From contig JALGAS010000002.1 in NCBI GenBank assembly GCA_023078685.1, positions 5,146,001-5,210,000 of the forward strand: DNA of 64,000 nt, read 5' to 3'. The notes under the pieces are model-generated. The model did no database searches, had not been told where the DNA came from, and saw only the letters and a list, made by a program, of their open reading frames with translations. Position 1 is the stretch's first letter, and each line of letters opens with the position of its first letter. Position numbers and translations under genes: made by a program. Positions 35,619 to 48,870 of the stretch are shown here, in pieces. This DNA comes from Neopestalotiopsis rosae. Its lineage: Eukaryota > Ascomycota > Sordariomycetes > Amphisphaeriales > Sporocadaceae.

Positions 35619-38600
35619 CTAGCTGGACATGCGACCAAACTGTCCATTCCGCACCCACTCCATCATCTCAAAGCCCAACCGCCGCTCCAGCCTCTCGTCC
35701 ACGACCGCCGTCGCCTCGCTGCCGCTGCCGCCGCCGCCGCCGCCCGTGGCGCTCTCGGGAATCCTGACGACCAGGACGCCCGCGTTGGCAAACTCGACCA
35801 CCTGGTTGACCCGCATCTCCAGCTCGGTGCAGTGCATCACGTACACGACGAGGTCCGGGCCGACGATGCCGCGCCACATGGTGGCCACCCAGCGCCAGTG
35901 GTCGTCTGGCCGGTACGCGTCGGCAATGTGCAGCGCGGCGGCGGACCGGTCCGACGCTGTGAGCGAGTAGCCGGCGCTGAGAACGGCGACGGGTAATTTG
36001 CGTGAGGAAGATTCGGCGCCGCCGCTACTGATTTCTCTATGACTGGACGTGTTTACAGTTGATATACCCGACGAACTTGACTCGTCCATGTCATCTCCTC
36101 CTCCTGGCCCTTTGGCGGACTGATCGGCGCGGGAGGTCGGAAAGTGCGTCATGTAATGTACAAGATCCTCCGACATGCGGTGCCACTTGAGCATTTCGAC
36201 TTGAAACTTCGCCACTGGATTAGTAAAGTTGAGTAAATCTGCTGCTTGGCTGTCTTCACTACTAGTGACAGATTCTGCATCGCCCCAAATCCTGACGCTG
36301 CATTCATCAGAAACTGATAATGCCTTTTCGACCACGGAAGTAATGTCCTTCAAAATGTCCGGAGAGGCGCCTTCGAGGGCGATGAGGGGGCCGCGCACTT
36401 CAAAAGGAGGCAGCCCGCCACTGGGGTTCTTCAGCGGTGGGCTAATGGCCCGGAGCATATCGAGCCTGGTGAGCCACTGAGGCCGTGGACCCGGTGATCC
36501 CGGATGGGTTCCAGATGATGCCGTTGGTGGTAGTTGTTGTTGCTGTGGTTGCTGATGTTGATGAGCGTGAGAAACCATGTTTCCAAGCCCGGTGGGACCT
36601 TGGGTTAAAGTCACTATCGCACCAGATTCCGAGTTCATGCTTGGCGAGCTCGGCATCTGTGTCTGAAGAGGTGGCAATCGCAGTGACTCGTCGAATCCTG
36701 GAATTGTGCTCTGAGGAGAAGGGCTTTGTATTGGCGCATTCCCAGTGTACGGCACGATTGGCCGTGGCGGAGGTTGCATATGAGGCTGGTGGTACATGTT
36801 TTGTTGTTGGTGTTGTTGGTGGTGCTGCTGCTGTTGAGATGCTCGCGACATGGGATTGAGTCCATAACCCATGCTCGACATGGGTGGACCGGCCGTACTC
36901 GATCGCTGCTGGATGTACCTTGGTTCTGGAGGGAGAGGCATATAGGTCAGTGGAGGGCTGACGGGCATATATCCGTTGTTGTATCGTGGTCGCTTGTGAG
37001 GTGGTGCTGTCGGGCTCATGATGGCGTAGTCCTCTTCAATTTCTCTGAGAAACGGTTGTGTGTATCTTCGGCCATGTGAGTCTACGCTCAACATGCTTGT
37101 GTTGCTTCCACGTCTCATTGCATGTTCTGACTCAAGGACCCTAGAGTTGGGATTACGCATCATTGCCCCTGGTGTCACGTAGCCGCCACCCACACTATGA
37201 GCACCGGGCGGAAGAACCGCAGCCATGGGTTTTGCGAATGCCGGCGTCATGGCTGCGCTGAAAGGCGTACTCGGTGTTCTGGGCGTCGCAATGAATCTGC
37301 CGCCGCACTTTTGACAGCGGCCTGGATCGTCGGCCGATGCACCAAGCGTCGGTTTTCCACTGGCTCCGTTCTTACCGCCTCGCCGTGGCTGATAACGGTA
37401 ATCTGGGTATTGACGCTGATGCCGTAGCTTTTCTTCTTCGGCCAACCGCTTCCAAGAGTCCTTGACTTCCTCGGGCTGCTCACGCCACTTTTCGCCAATA
37501 AGCTTGGATATCTCTGGGTTCGCAAGGCCGGGGTGCTGCGCTGCGACGGAAGCCTGATGATGTTGACGGTAGAGGATAAATGCTTTCAACACGTCAGTTA
37601 CAGTCAGTCGACAGTACCTCAAAATCCACCTTGTCGTTAAGGAAAGAAGGTAAAAGATCAGAAATTTTGCTTCTCGTTACTCATTCCGAGATTAGGGATG
37701 GTGAAGGAATTACTGCGGGAGTCTTTGATTGGGTAACGAGTGCCTTGAACACAATAGTTCTTCTCTTTTTCCAATGCCCTGGACAGCACAACGGGAGGAG
37801 CAACAAAGAAAGTCAGCCCCAAGTCCTCTGTTTGTCCGTCTCATGACACGGGTACCGGGCAAGACAAGCGCTTGCTTAGCCGTCCGTGTAATTAAAATGT
37901 GTCGAGCCCTGCAAATGAGATCTGCAGGCAGTTGGTCACGCCATATAGCCGCAACCAAGGACGGAATGGAAAGTAAAAGATTGGGCGGAACGTCTAATTG
38001 GACTATGATACCAACGAGTCGAAAGAGAGCAAAAGGGAAAACGCATAAAAAATCCATGAGAGGAAAAATAGACAAGGAAATAGGAAGAGTAGGGAAATAT
38101 GAAAAAAAAAAAAAAAAAGATAATACACACCATTTCTCGGTCTAGGCACCTTGGGGGCCTTGGTACAGAGACAAATAAGCTCCCTTGGGTCTCCTGGAGC
38201 GCCAGCGAAAGCCAACGACCGCGAGCTTCCCGCAGTGTATAGACTAAGTTCTGGATTTCGTGATGGTTTGTTGGCTTCGTCGGTATTGATTCGCGGGTGT
38301 GATTTCTCTTCGTCAAGGTTGATGGGCACTGATCTCTTGCGAGAAGCCAGCCGGCTCGAATCTGGGAACGCAGTCGAGGCACCATGATCGATGGAAGAGT
38401 CTTGTATCAACCCTGTCACCGACGTGATCAATGGCGTTGGTTGTCGGGGAGATTCTCGTCGGTCTGGACCACCATCCTGATAATGATATAGAGGTCGATG
38501 GTCTTTTCGAGGATTGATCGATTGTGTACCATGAGGAGATGGCATTCGAGGGTTATTGTCTAATTCCATCGTTGCATCACCATGGGTTGATTCCGGTTGT

Positions 38601-38767
38601 GGGCTCGGATCTTGTCTTTTATCTTGGGCTGTGGGAGAAGTAGTTTGTGGACTTGAGGATGAAGACTCTAAACCTGTAGACGAGCTAGACGTTGAATAGA
38701 CCTGTTGTTGATTGTGATGGTCAAGCTCGGGTTTAGAGGCGTTGCCCGTCTGAGCAACATTGGTCAT
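35619..38767 (-). CDS. HMG-box (MATA_HMG type) transcription factor, 866 residues
   Basis: A DNA-bending regulator. Exon 1 runs 38767-38131 and exon 2 37582-35619; the 548-base intron splits the HMG box after PRPRN, rejoined as PRPRN/AFILYRQHHQ. The box spans about residues 205-280 with LANPEISKLIGEKWR and the basic end EEKLRHQRQYPDYRYQPRR, typical of the Ste11/MATA group. A C-x2-C pair (RCQKCGGRF) follows near 300. A Pro/Gln/His-rich middle with polyglutamine leads to a conserved-looking C-terminal domain (about 575-866; VAKFQVEMLKWHRMSEDLVHYM and WRWVATMWRGIVGPDLVVYVMHC). Size and box type suggest the fungal Ste11-like fertility regulators (FMF-1 of Neurospora, PaHMG5 of Podospora), but I cannot confirm orthology. 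A run of 17 A at 38102-38118 lies just inside the donor. Confidence 0.87.
38102..38118. repeat. Run of 17 A (poly-T in the HMG-gene intron)
   Basis: A homopolymer lies 12 bases inside the 5' end of the 548-base intron of the HMG-box gene; on the coding strand it reads as poly-T. It is long for this genome and prone to length variation. Confidence 0.9.
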
Positions 38768-40301
38768 ATTGTTGGACAGGGTTTCAAAAAAAAGGTGGAG
38801 GCAAATATTGGACCATTCCCTGGATTTGCATTGAGGTAAACCAGACAAACGGATGAGCTGTAACAGCACGATATGCTAGGCGAGATAGAATTCCGAGTTG
38901 TTCCAGCTACGAGATATGATTAGATGTAGACAAGAGGGTAAAGATAACAATTGCAGACAATTGAAGAATTATCGACTCAATAAGACTGTGCAATGATCAT
39001 TGTTATTATTTGACATTGAGTGACTAGGGGCACCTAGAAAAGAGAAGGGGTCACTCAAGACGGGGGAAAAGAATAAAGCAGAGACAGGAGAGACGGTGGG
39101 AGGGGCATAGGACCAAGGGCTTGTTGGTAGAGTGTATTGTTCGTCTGGCTTTGTGGGCAGGGCTTGTTCTGTTCGCTCCGTTCATGGCACGAACAGACAA
39201 TGGTCCTGGGGACTACCAAGCTCAATGACCTTATGCCTTTGCTTCGTTTGACATGGACATGCCCTACCATGCCGTGTCTTCTTTTGCATTATTCGAAAGA
39301 CAGGCCAGGACGGGATTATGAATTAACTCGAAGCTACAAACAAGGCAATGGAGACTCAAAGCCATAAGTGACAGACGGAATGAATGAACAGCAATTGACA
39401 CTAGAGCATTATTTGTTGGCTCGGTTGGCCGCCATGCAGACGATACGACGTAATGCTCTACAACCAGTGGCTGATAGTTCTGGTCGTGTCTCGGGAGAAG
39501 TATACTAGTGCAGATGAAACTTCCTCGTCTTCTTTGTCCTGCGTTTGCGATGATTGCCGGTTCCGGTTTTCGCTCAAAGAACCACACCTTGCTAGTCTCG
39601 TGTCTTTATGATCAAATGAGTAGTCACTTGACAGCTCAATGGAATTCAAAAGTCTTCCAGGAATTTGCTACGGTAGGTCAATAAGTGGTCCGTCCATTGT
39701 ATAAGCCATTCGAAATAGATGCAACACAAATTCCCTTACATGAACGGGCTTTTTACACCAAAGGCTACTCGTACACATTATGCTCTATCCCGCAAACCAT
39801 CTAGGTTATGAGGGTTGTCAGGATACTATGTGGAACTACACCTGCTCGCTATGATACTTCTCTGTTTGGTTGTAAGTACTACCTACAAGGTTGTTGTTCA
39901 TTGGCAATAAAACGGATCATTACCAACAGCACTTGGAATGGGCTAGCTATATTGAGATAAGTCAATTGGCGTGTAGTCACTTTTTCATTGTTCAGCAAAG
40001 ACGCCTAATATATGAGAAATGTCTCTGGTTGAGCCGCAGGCGGCCAACCAGAATGCGTTTATTGAGCGAACCCCCCGTTGCTTCAACGGGGCAAATAGCA
40101 TGCATTAGACTCCGAAACACCATACCAATTTTGCTCTCCATGACCAGGTTTCCCCTTGATTCGCATTACAACATGTAGCAGGCTTTTTTGTGGTTGGCAA
40201 AATATGAGCAGCCCCCTATCCCGCCCGTTGTCTTAGACCGTTCCGCCTACATACAACGCTGACAACGACAACGGCGACAATAACAACAAAATAACACCCG
40301 C
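38768..40301. other. HMG-gene promoter and RVB1 3' region
   Basis: The 1.5 kb lie upstream of the HMG gene and downstream of RVB1, both minus. Such long upstream regions are common for fungal developmental regulators. Open frames are short and without domains. I see no RNA gene or mobile element. Confidence 0.5.
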
Positions 40302-41936
<1,635 letters not shown>

Positions 41937-42802
41937 CTTGACGATAGAATAACGGGTCGACCGTGGACCAACCAAAGATGCCTTCTGTCAATCTGGATCA
42001 AGAGGGAGTAGGGTGGCTTCTTGGGATTGCCGTGCCGATTATTAGGTGTGATGTGGTTGAGCTCGGCCGCGTGAATGGAAAGTTTGCGACTACTGGGAGA
42101 AGGCTGGCGAGCTCGAGCTTTCAGTTTGTCGCAACAGCTGGATGGAGTCCTTGATTGAATTGAACGACCGGGGCCTTTTTGGAGCTAGAGCAAACTCGCG
42201 AATCTTTTGCTGGTGACGCGCCGCGGGTACTTTCTTTTTGTGGCGTGAAAAAAATGACGACTGCGCCACATGTCCAGTCGCAGGCAACAGGCCAGGTACC
42301 TGGCTATGTACCTGAGTATGTAGGTACATAACTGCTAAGAATGGACTTTTGAACTCGCTATGTGCTAACACTACCCAGCACTCTTACACCTACCACAACC
42401 CGCTTCAACCATTACTTTCCGGTCGATAGCTTTGCATGCTTTGAATTTATGAGCCTTTTCTTCAGAATAAATCGATATAATTTCCGATCAAAATCAGCAT
42501 AACACAGAACACCGGCGAATTCAAGGACATTTTAAAACCATCGTTCTAGTCGCGTTAGGTACCCGCGATCAAGTGGCTATTTTGGTGGATTCGATAACCT
42601 TCGCTATTGAATTCGAACCACTTGACACTTGACTAAATTGTGTGTAGCAGTATTCGAAAATACTTTGTTCAATATATACATGGTCAAATGAATATATTCT
42701 TGCGCAACTCTGTAGCAGGAAAACGAGTGATCATATTTCACAAATCTGCTCCTTCAAACCACAAGAGACCTCCGACTATTGACTCTCATCTAGCTTTCTT
42801 CT
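41937..42802. other. RVB1 promoter and cutinase 3' region
   Basis: The stretch lies between two minus-strand genes. It contains GTACCTGGCTATGTACCTGA-like repeats of the GTACCT motif near 42295-42330 and AT-rich DNA downstream of the cutinase. No gene is visible. Confidence 0.5.
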
Positions 42803-43538
42803 TTACCAGAGCTTGGCAGCATCAACCTGCTGCTTGATGAAGGCAGCACCCGAGGGGACACTGGGGCGGTAGTTGGTATGGGCGGCAGTAATGTCCAGGG
42901 TACCGTTGCAGACAAGGTCGCCCTCGTTGCAGAAGACCTTTGTCTTGCTGGCCGCAATGTTGGGGATCTTGTTGCCGTCCTGCTCGTAGTAGGTGTCGCC
43001 AAAAGTCACGGCGGCGACAATGTGCGTCGTCGTGGCCGTCGTCAAGGTCTTGAGCGCCGCGTGCACCATGGCCGCGCCCTGGGAGTAGCCGGCAATGACA
43101 ATGGCGGCGTCGGGGCACTTGGTAGCGGCGCCTGCGAGCTGGGTGCCCCATTTGGCCGCGTACTCCTCTGGGCAGCGTCCGTCCTCAAAGTTGCCGTCGA
43201 GGCTGGCCGGGTAGTCGACGCCCTGGACGTAGAGGCTGGTGCCGTAGTAGGCGCTGACGGCCGTGGCTAGCTGCTGTCCGGGCATGTCACCCTATAGTCA
43301 TGGAATTAGTCATCAGTCTTGACCGATCGCACCTATAATAGTATTAGACTTCACTCACGACGTTGCCGGATTGAGTTGTTCCGCGAGCAAAGAACAGGAG
43401 CACATCGTTGCAGCCGTTTTGGGTGTACTCGTTGGAGGTTGTTCCATAGGTCTTGCGCGCCTGCAACTCAGCCTCGATAGGGCTGGCGCTGGCGACGGCA
43501 ACCAGAAGACTGGCAACAGCTGAGACGGTGAACTTCAT
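42803..43538 (-). CDS. Secreted cutinase (alpha/beta-hydrolase, CE5)
   Basis: A serine esterase that hydrolyses ester bonds of plant cutin or other hydrophobic polyesters outside the cell. Two exons, 43538-43359 and 43291-42803, with a 67-base intron, give 222 residues, the usual cutinase length. A signal peptide covers about residues 1-18 (VASLLVAVASASP). The oxyanion region is FARGTTQSGNV (50-60). The nucleophile Ser130 lies in GYSQGA, Asp185 in CNEGDLVC and His198 in AAHTNYR, giving a complete triad. Cysteines at 43, 100, 119, 181 and 188 allow the conserved disulfides. The CCGG palindromes 300 bases upstream may be regulatory. Confidence 0.95.
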
Positions 43539-43706
43539 TTTTGTCGATTTCCTGACAGTGATTCAACAGAGTAATACTGGAGAACTGATTTGTCTTGCGT
43601 TCAAGATTGGACTTGCGGCGACTCTCGACAGGTCAAGCTCGATTCTGTCACAGGGCTGGACAGACACTCTACCTATGTATCAAACAGACGCAAACGGTCA
43701 TGATTC

Positions 43707-43714
43707 ATATATAG
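43707..43714 (-). promoter_or_regulatory. TATA-like element upstream of the cutinase gene
   Basis: The minus strand reads CTATATAT here, about 170 bases before the cutinase ATG. Position and sequence fit a TATA box of an inducible fungal gene. Assignment is by sequence only. Confidence 0.4.
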
Positions 43715-43829
43715 TTATATCTCAAATTGACCCGGCGGCATATACTGTTCAGCCGGCATCCATATGCACACTGGAGGACTATAGCCTTGACAGGGAAAGT
43801 CAGTGGCCGCATGGCTTGGCGCCTGCCCG

Positions 43830-43872
43830 ATCCGGATGTTGCCCGAGCACCATCCGGGCCTGGGAAGCCCGG
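43830..43872. promoter_or_regulatory. Cluster of CCGG palindromes upstream of the cutinase
   Basis: The palindrome ATCCGGAT (43830-43837) is followed by CATCCGGG (43851-43858). An inverted repeat CCGGGC-N7-GCCCGG (43854-43872) overlaps the second site. They lie about 290-335 bases upstream of the cutinase ATG. CGG-containing inverted repeats are the usual targets of Zn2Cys6 factors, and GC-rich palindromes are known to control Fusarium cutinase genes through CTF1. The functional claim is inference. Confidence 0.4.
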
Positions 43873-45020
43873 CGACATCAGCCCAAGCCCGGAACCAAGA
43901 TGCACTCAGGAACAGGGCCGAGATTGTCGATTGGTGTCAAAATAAGCTTTCCCGCCTGGCTCATCTATAAATTTCCGCTTCGGGGCATTTCTCCTGCAGT
44001 CGTGGCACTGCAGCACATGGTAGCGTCGTTCTGGCAGAGAGTTTTTGGAAACCACCTCGCTGGTCCAAGCATGGGTCTTTCACTATATCTCTCTTCTTGC
44101 TCGTCCCGCGCGGAGGAGCACCGTTGCAACCATAAAAATCATGGAAATCGAGCTCTCGTTGCTGACAGCTTCTATAGCATACTGTAAAGAACGGTCTAGC
44201 ACGCCCAACTAGACTGTCATTTGACCCGAGTTCATGCTTGGCGCATCTACAACACATTATCGTCAGGTATGGCGGAGAAGTAATCTCAGATAATCATTGG
44301 TTGTATTTCACCGCAGGATAAGCTGCGTGCCGTTGGGACTGGTCTTTGAACGCGACGAAAGCGCTCGAAATACGCTTCAATGGAACACAAAACTGGATAG
44401 AGATGTTGAGATGTCGAGATGCCTCGGCTCTCCCCGCAACGCGGCTTGACATTCCCAACAATTTAATGTCGGTGATTTTGGTGAGATCGCCAAGATATTT
44501 GGAAGGAATACTTAGTCCGCCAGCGAACTTGGTAGATGAGAGATACGGTATATTTGTTGTATGACTTGACTTGCGTTTGGCCTTACGGGACATCTTGCAG
44601 TCAATTTTGAACACACATGAAAGAAAAGGAGCGTAAATTATCTCTTAAAATGAAGAAGGAATGCTGTAATTCTATACAAATCACAATTATTTCGGCGCAT
44701 ATAACATAGTTTAAACTTTATTTATACTACAAAAGACTAAAGAAATAAAAGCTGCGCGGTCTATGGTATATCCTATCCCAAAACGCCTGAAATAGACTCG
44801 GATTGATAAAACACGAGTAATAAAGCCGCTATAGCCACCATGGACTGGATCCATGAGCTCATGCATTGTAGAACGTAGCTGAATGTTAAGAACAAAAGTA
44901 ACAAAAGAAAGATGTAGCGAAGGGTATCTGTTCCGGCCCGTCGTGATTTCAGGCTTTGTTTTACAATCTTTATGTCATCGTTTCTGGAGTGGTTGCACCA
45001 ATGGTCTCAGAGTCGTCCTT

Positions 45021-46666
45021 CTAGTCGGAACGATGAGTTCCATTGATCTTTGGCGCGCTGACGTTCTTGTTCGTGCCATTGCTCATTTCCCCCGCAAGGC
45101 GGCCGAACTGCCACTCGGGCAGTGTAATACCAGTCTGCTCATTGATCGTGGTCATCAGAGGTGGCAGCATCTGGTACACATTGCGCATAGTGGCGGCGCT
45201 GTCCTGATTAGCTCCTTCGCCAGCAGCACCCGTGTTCCAGACACTGATCTTCGGCTCCAATCCACGGATAGCCTCAGCATTGGCACGGGCGAGTTCAACG
45301 TATGTGCCCTTCTCGATCATCATGTACTGCAATAGACCGGCGGGGCCACCGAATGCCTGGCCGAGCCTACTGTAGGCCTCAGCCATGGCGGCCAGACCTT
45401 CAGCTTCCTTCAATTTCTCCTGCAGGCGTGCTTCGGCGTTCTTGACAGCAGCAAAGGAGTTGGCCTCGGCATCCGTCTTGGTACTGTAAGCTGAAGCATC
45501 AGCATGCTTCGTGAGTTTGTTGAAGTCCGCCGTTGCCTGAGTCTCGGCATCGACCTTGGTCTTGTAGGCTGTTGCGTCTGTAGCCCTGGTGGTTTGCTCG
45601 AATTTGGCTTGGGCATCCACGGTAATTTCATAGGCCTTGGCATCGGCCGCCTGTTGCTGAGACTCCTTCTTGATCTGTGCCTTGACCAGGTCTGTAGCAC
45701 GTAGACGCTCAAGTTCGGCAGCGGCACGCTTGATCTCAACCTCTTTCTTGAGGTCTTCATCCTTGGACTGGGTAGCTCGGTTGGCCTGGATCCGAGAAAG
45801 TTCCACGTCTCGGTTCAGTGCAGCCTCCTGGGTCTTCAAAGAGGCTACAGCCCGTGCGCGCTCGGCATCTCTCTCTGTCTTCTTGACGGCTGTGTCGGCG
45901 TTGATCTTTGCAATCTCCTGCTCCTGTGTTCCATGGCGTTCTGCCTCTCCGACATTACCCCTGAGCTGGGCGTCGGCAACATCTATCCTTGCTTGGTTCG
46001 TTGCTCCCTCATGGGCCTTCTGAGATAGCGACTGGAAATAGACTGAGCCCTCGGCATCCTTCAACTCCTTAACATTGGCGTTGTATATCTTGAGACCGAA
46101 CTGATCGAGCTCTACTTGAATGTTGCGAAAGATGCGGCGCTTGAATTCCTCCCGCTCGGTGAAAATCTCTTCCATAGTCATGCTTGAAACGAGCACACGT
46201 GTTTCTCCCTCAATGATGCCCTTGACGATTTGATCCAGGCCATGCTTGTTTTCATTCTTGACGTTTGAGTCTGATTCTGCAAGGAGCATGGCGAACTTCA
46301 TTAGAGCATCTCCACGATCCTCGTCATTGGCCAGGTTTCCAGCTTCCTCAGAGGGGTGCTTTGGAGCCCCCTTGGCGTTGGCACCCCGGGCGTTGACATC
46401 TGGACCAATGGTGAAGACAACGGGCAAAAGGAATTGGAGCTTTTCCTTGGTCATTGCTTGCAAGTTCATGGCATAATCATGCGGTTGAACACTGTGCATG
46501 TTTACTTAGACGGTGCCAGGCTGTGGATATAGAGCGGATGAACTTACCTGAAACGCTTGCATCTTTGAAACGGCCATACCCAAGCTGTCTTTGTGATGAG
46601 GACATTCTTGATGCCCATGCCAGTAATGGCGAGGTACTCATCGGGGGCAGCAATTCTGTACGACAT
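45021..46666 (-). CDS. Flotillin-like SPFH/band-7 protein
   Basis: A membrane-microdomain scaffold protein. Two exons, 46666-46548 and 46491-45021, with a 56-base intron, give 529 residues. The first exon supplies the family start ([19 protein letters not shown] followed by [17 protein letters not shown]). The SPFH domain extends to about residue 200 and includes [20 protein letters not shown]. From about 210 to 430 an Ala/Glu/Lys-rich coiled coil follows, with repeated [13 protein letters not shown]-like units as in flotillins. The C-terminus contains [20 protein letters not shown]. Filamentous fungi carry such flotillins, where they mark sterol-rich domains away from the growing tip; yeast lacks them. 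There is no transmembrane segment, as expected for hairpin or lipid attachment. Confidence 0.92.
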
Positions 46667-48870
46667 CTTGACGATTGTTTTGTTGATGTAGATGAAGATG
46701 AATGCTACAAAATATTCTTGGTAATAAAGAGGAGCCTTCTAGTGGAAGACAGGAGGTGCGAGTAGCGTAAAGTAAACAAAGAGTGGTAAAATAAAGAAGA
46801 GTGGCAATGTTTTAGAGGACAGCTCTCAAGATATGTTATATGTTGAGTCACAGCCAAGAGGCAAACAAAGTTTGATGTTTGGCCGAACCAACTGGACTTG
46901 TGACGTGATTATAGTTGTATGGAAGGAGGACGGTCCAGTGTCACGTCCTCGGATGTTGATGGAAGTTTGTTTTCGATCCGTGTATCGAAGGAAGTCGCTT
47001 AGTGTAGTAGAACCAATGAAAAGAGTAATTACCTTTGTAGATGGCTTCTATGGTATGTATATAAGAAACTACGACTTGATGTAAGCGCCAATTATTTCGC
47101 GCTTCGCTTTTATATGCTCACTTCTCCCGAGCTGTCACTTGCTCCATCTTCACTATTCCGCCTACTCTGACTGGACAATTAGAAATGCATTCCTTAGATT
47201 ACCGACTTACGGAGAGCCCCGAGGCTGAATGAAAGGCAGACAGGAGAGCCTTTCGGTGGCTATGGAAGGCTAGTCTATCCTAAACGATGATTTAAAGTCA
47301 CAAGTGCGCTCAAGGATCTAGGTTGGTGATCTCGGTTGTTCCCCAAAACTGTTCTTTGTCTAATTTACATACCTAGGCCACCACCTGATCTAAGCATATT
47401 ATTAGCGCATCGTTGGAGCTTCTGGCGCCACGCTACTTCATTGGCATAATCCTTCAGTGGCAATCAACAGCGGCCTGCGGCACAGTTTATCCATTCTCGG
47501 CACCGGCTGTGAACAATGACTAAGATGAATACATCATAGGTTCCATGATGTGCTTCCATCATGACAGACTGCGAACTGCGGTTCGTGGGAATAAGGGAAT
47601 AAGGTATGACCTGTCATCTGGGACAGACAGATGGCAACTATGACTACGCCGATCTCAGATTCAAACATGACAAGACCGTAAGACGGCCTATAATGGCCCG
47701 AGCCAAGGACGGATCGTGCGCATTCTTATTTTCCTTTGCATGGAGCTACCAGCATTGCAACAATGGGAGAGGCATTAACAAAACGTAGCAGGTAGCAGAA
47801 TCCTAGGTTCTCAAGAAGCGGTCGGAGTTCGGTTAGTTGATATGCACAGCAAGGAGTAAGAATGTGAATGCGTACCTAGTTGGGCCGTGTACCCGTTTTG
47901 GGGTATGCAGGGAGAACGGTGCAATATACTCCGCCACTGCATATCATAGATCCTTTGAGTCCACAAAATATGTGTTCTGTCGGTCTGGCTTCTGTTTGCG
48001 TCGACCGAGTAAGATCAGCTGGCTCAAATTAGAGACTTGGTGCATATCTGCTGTTGAATCCCAAGTCCTTTTGGTTCATGGCGGCAATGATGAGACTTCA
48101 GCTTCTCCCTTGGACGCTCCCCTTCAGGTCCACCCTCTAGTAAGATCGTGTCTTGGCAAAACAGCACAGCCTGTGTTCAAAGTCAGGAGTTCGATAGTGC
48201 AATTCATTGTTCAGAGACAGAGTATGAGGCAATATTACCCATGTCACTTCCCCAGCTTTTACACTTGACGTATCCAAGCCATCCAATAGCGAGTTGGCGG
48301 AAGCAATATTGCAAACTGATGATTTCAACCAATCGCCGTAGAGGACCCCTAGATTTTGCACTCGGTTCATGGTTTTCTTGGTCTGGTTTTGTATTCGTCT
48401 TCTTCAATGCTTAACATCAAACAAATCCTCTTTGCTAATAAAAAAAAATTCTCCTTTCCAGACCAAACCCTGAATAACACGACTAAAGCTCTTATGGCCT
48501 TTCTTACCGATGCAAGACATAATTAAGGTATGACCCCATGCCCGAGAAAGGTGTTTGCCGCCGAGTGTGGCTTAGCGTACTTAGCCGACAAAAGCAATTT
48601 TTCCTGTGCGCGCTAATCCCGTTCACGTTCAGCCTTACGAGGGGTCCAATCTACCTTATTCTCGAACAATGTCAGAAACCCGATCCTGCTACCAGATATT
48701 TTGAATTCCAGGTCTTTTCTAGAAACTTGTACTTGATTAAGGGGCTGAAGCTGTTCCTGGGCACTACGCTAAAAGGTCATCTGAGCAATACCCTGTACCA
48801 ACCGGGTACCAATAACTCCAGGTCACTTTCACTAGCGTTCACACTGCATCAGAATCTGCAGCACTTCATC
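46667..48870. other. 2.2-kb divergent region between flotillin-like and GAR transformylase genes
   Basis: Both gene starts face away from this stretch, so it contains two promoters. Open frames are short and unrecognised. In the last 333 bases the GAR-transformylase frame stays open upstream to an ATG at 48538, discussed under that gene. Confidence 0.5.

Larger units (their letters stand above)
43539..45020. other. Cutinase promoter and flotillin-like gene 3' region
   Basis: The cutinase-proximal part holds the TATA-like and CCGG elements. The segment 44641-44760 is about 29 per cent G+C by hand count, clearly below its surroundings, and could be decayed repeat DNA. No domain-bearing open frame is visible. 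Confidence 0.5.

Noticed and set aside
35619..38767. Interpretation of the HMG gene as the MAT1-2-1 mating-type gene
   Set aside because: MAT1-2-1 proteins are much shorter, and the APN2 and SLA2 genes that flank MAT loci are absent; 866 residues with a large C-terminal domain fit another HMG regulator.
44294..44614. Basic 100-residue open frame beginning MSRKAKRK on minus
   Set aside because: It has no recognisable domain, no splice context and lies beside an AT-rich block; insufficient support for a gene.
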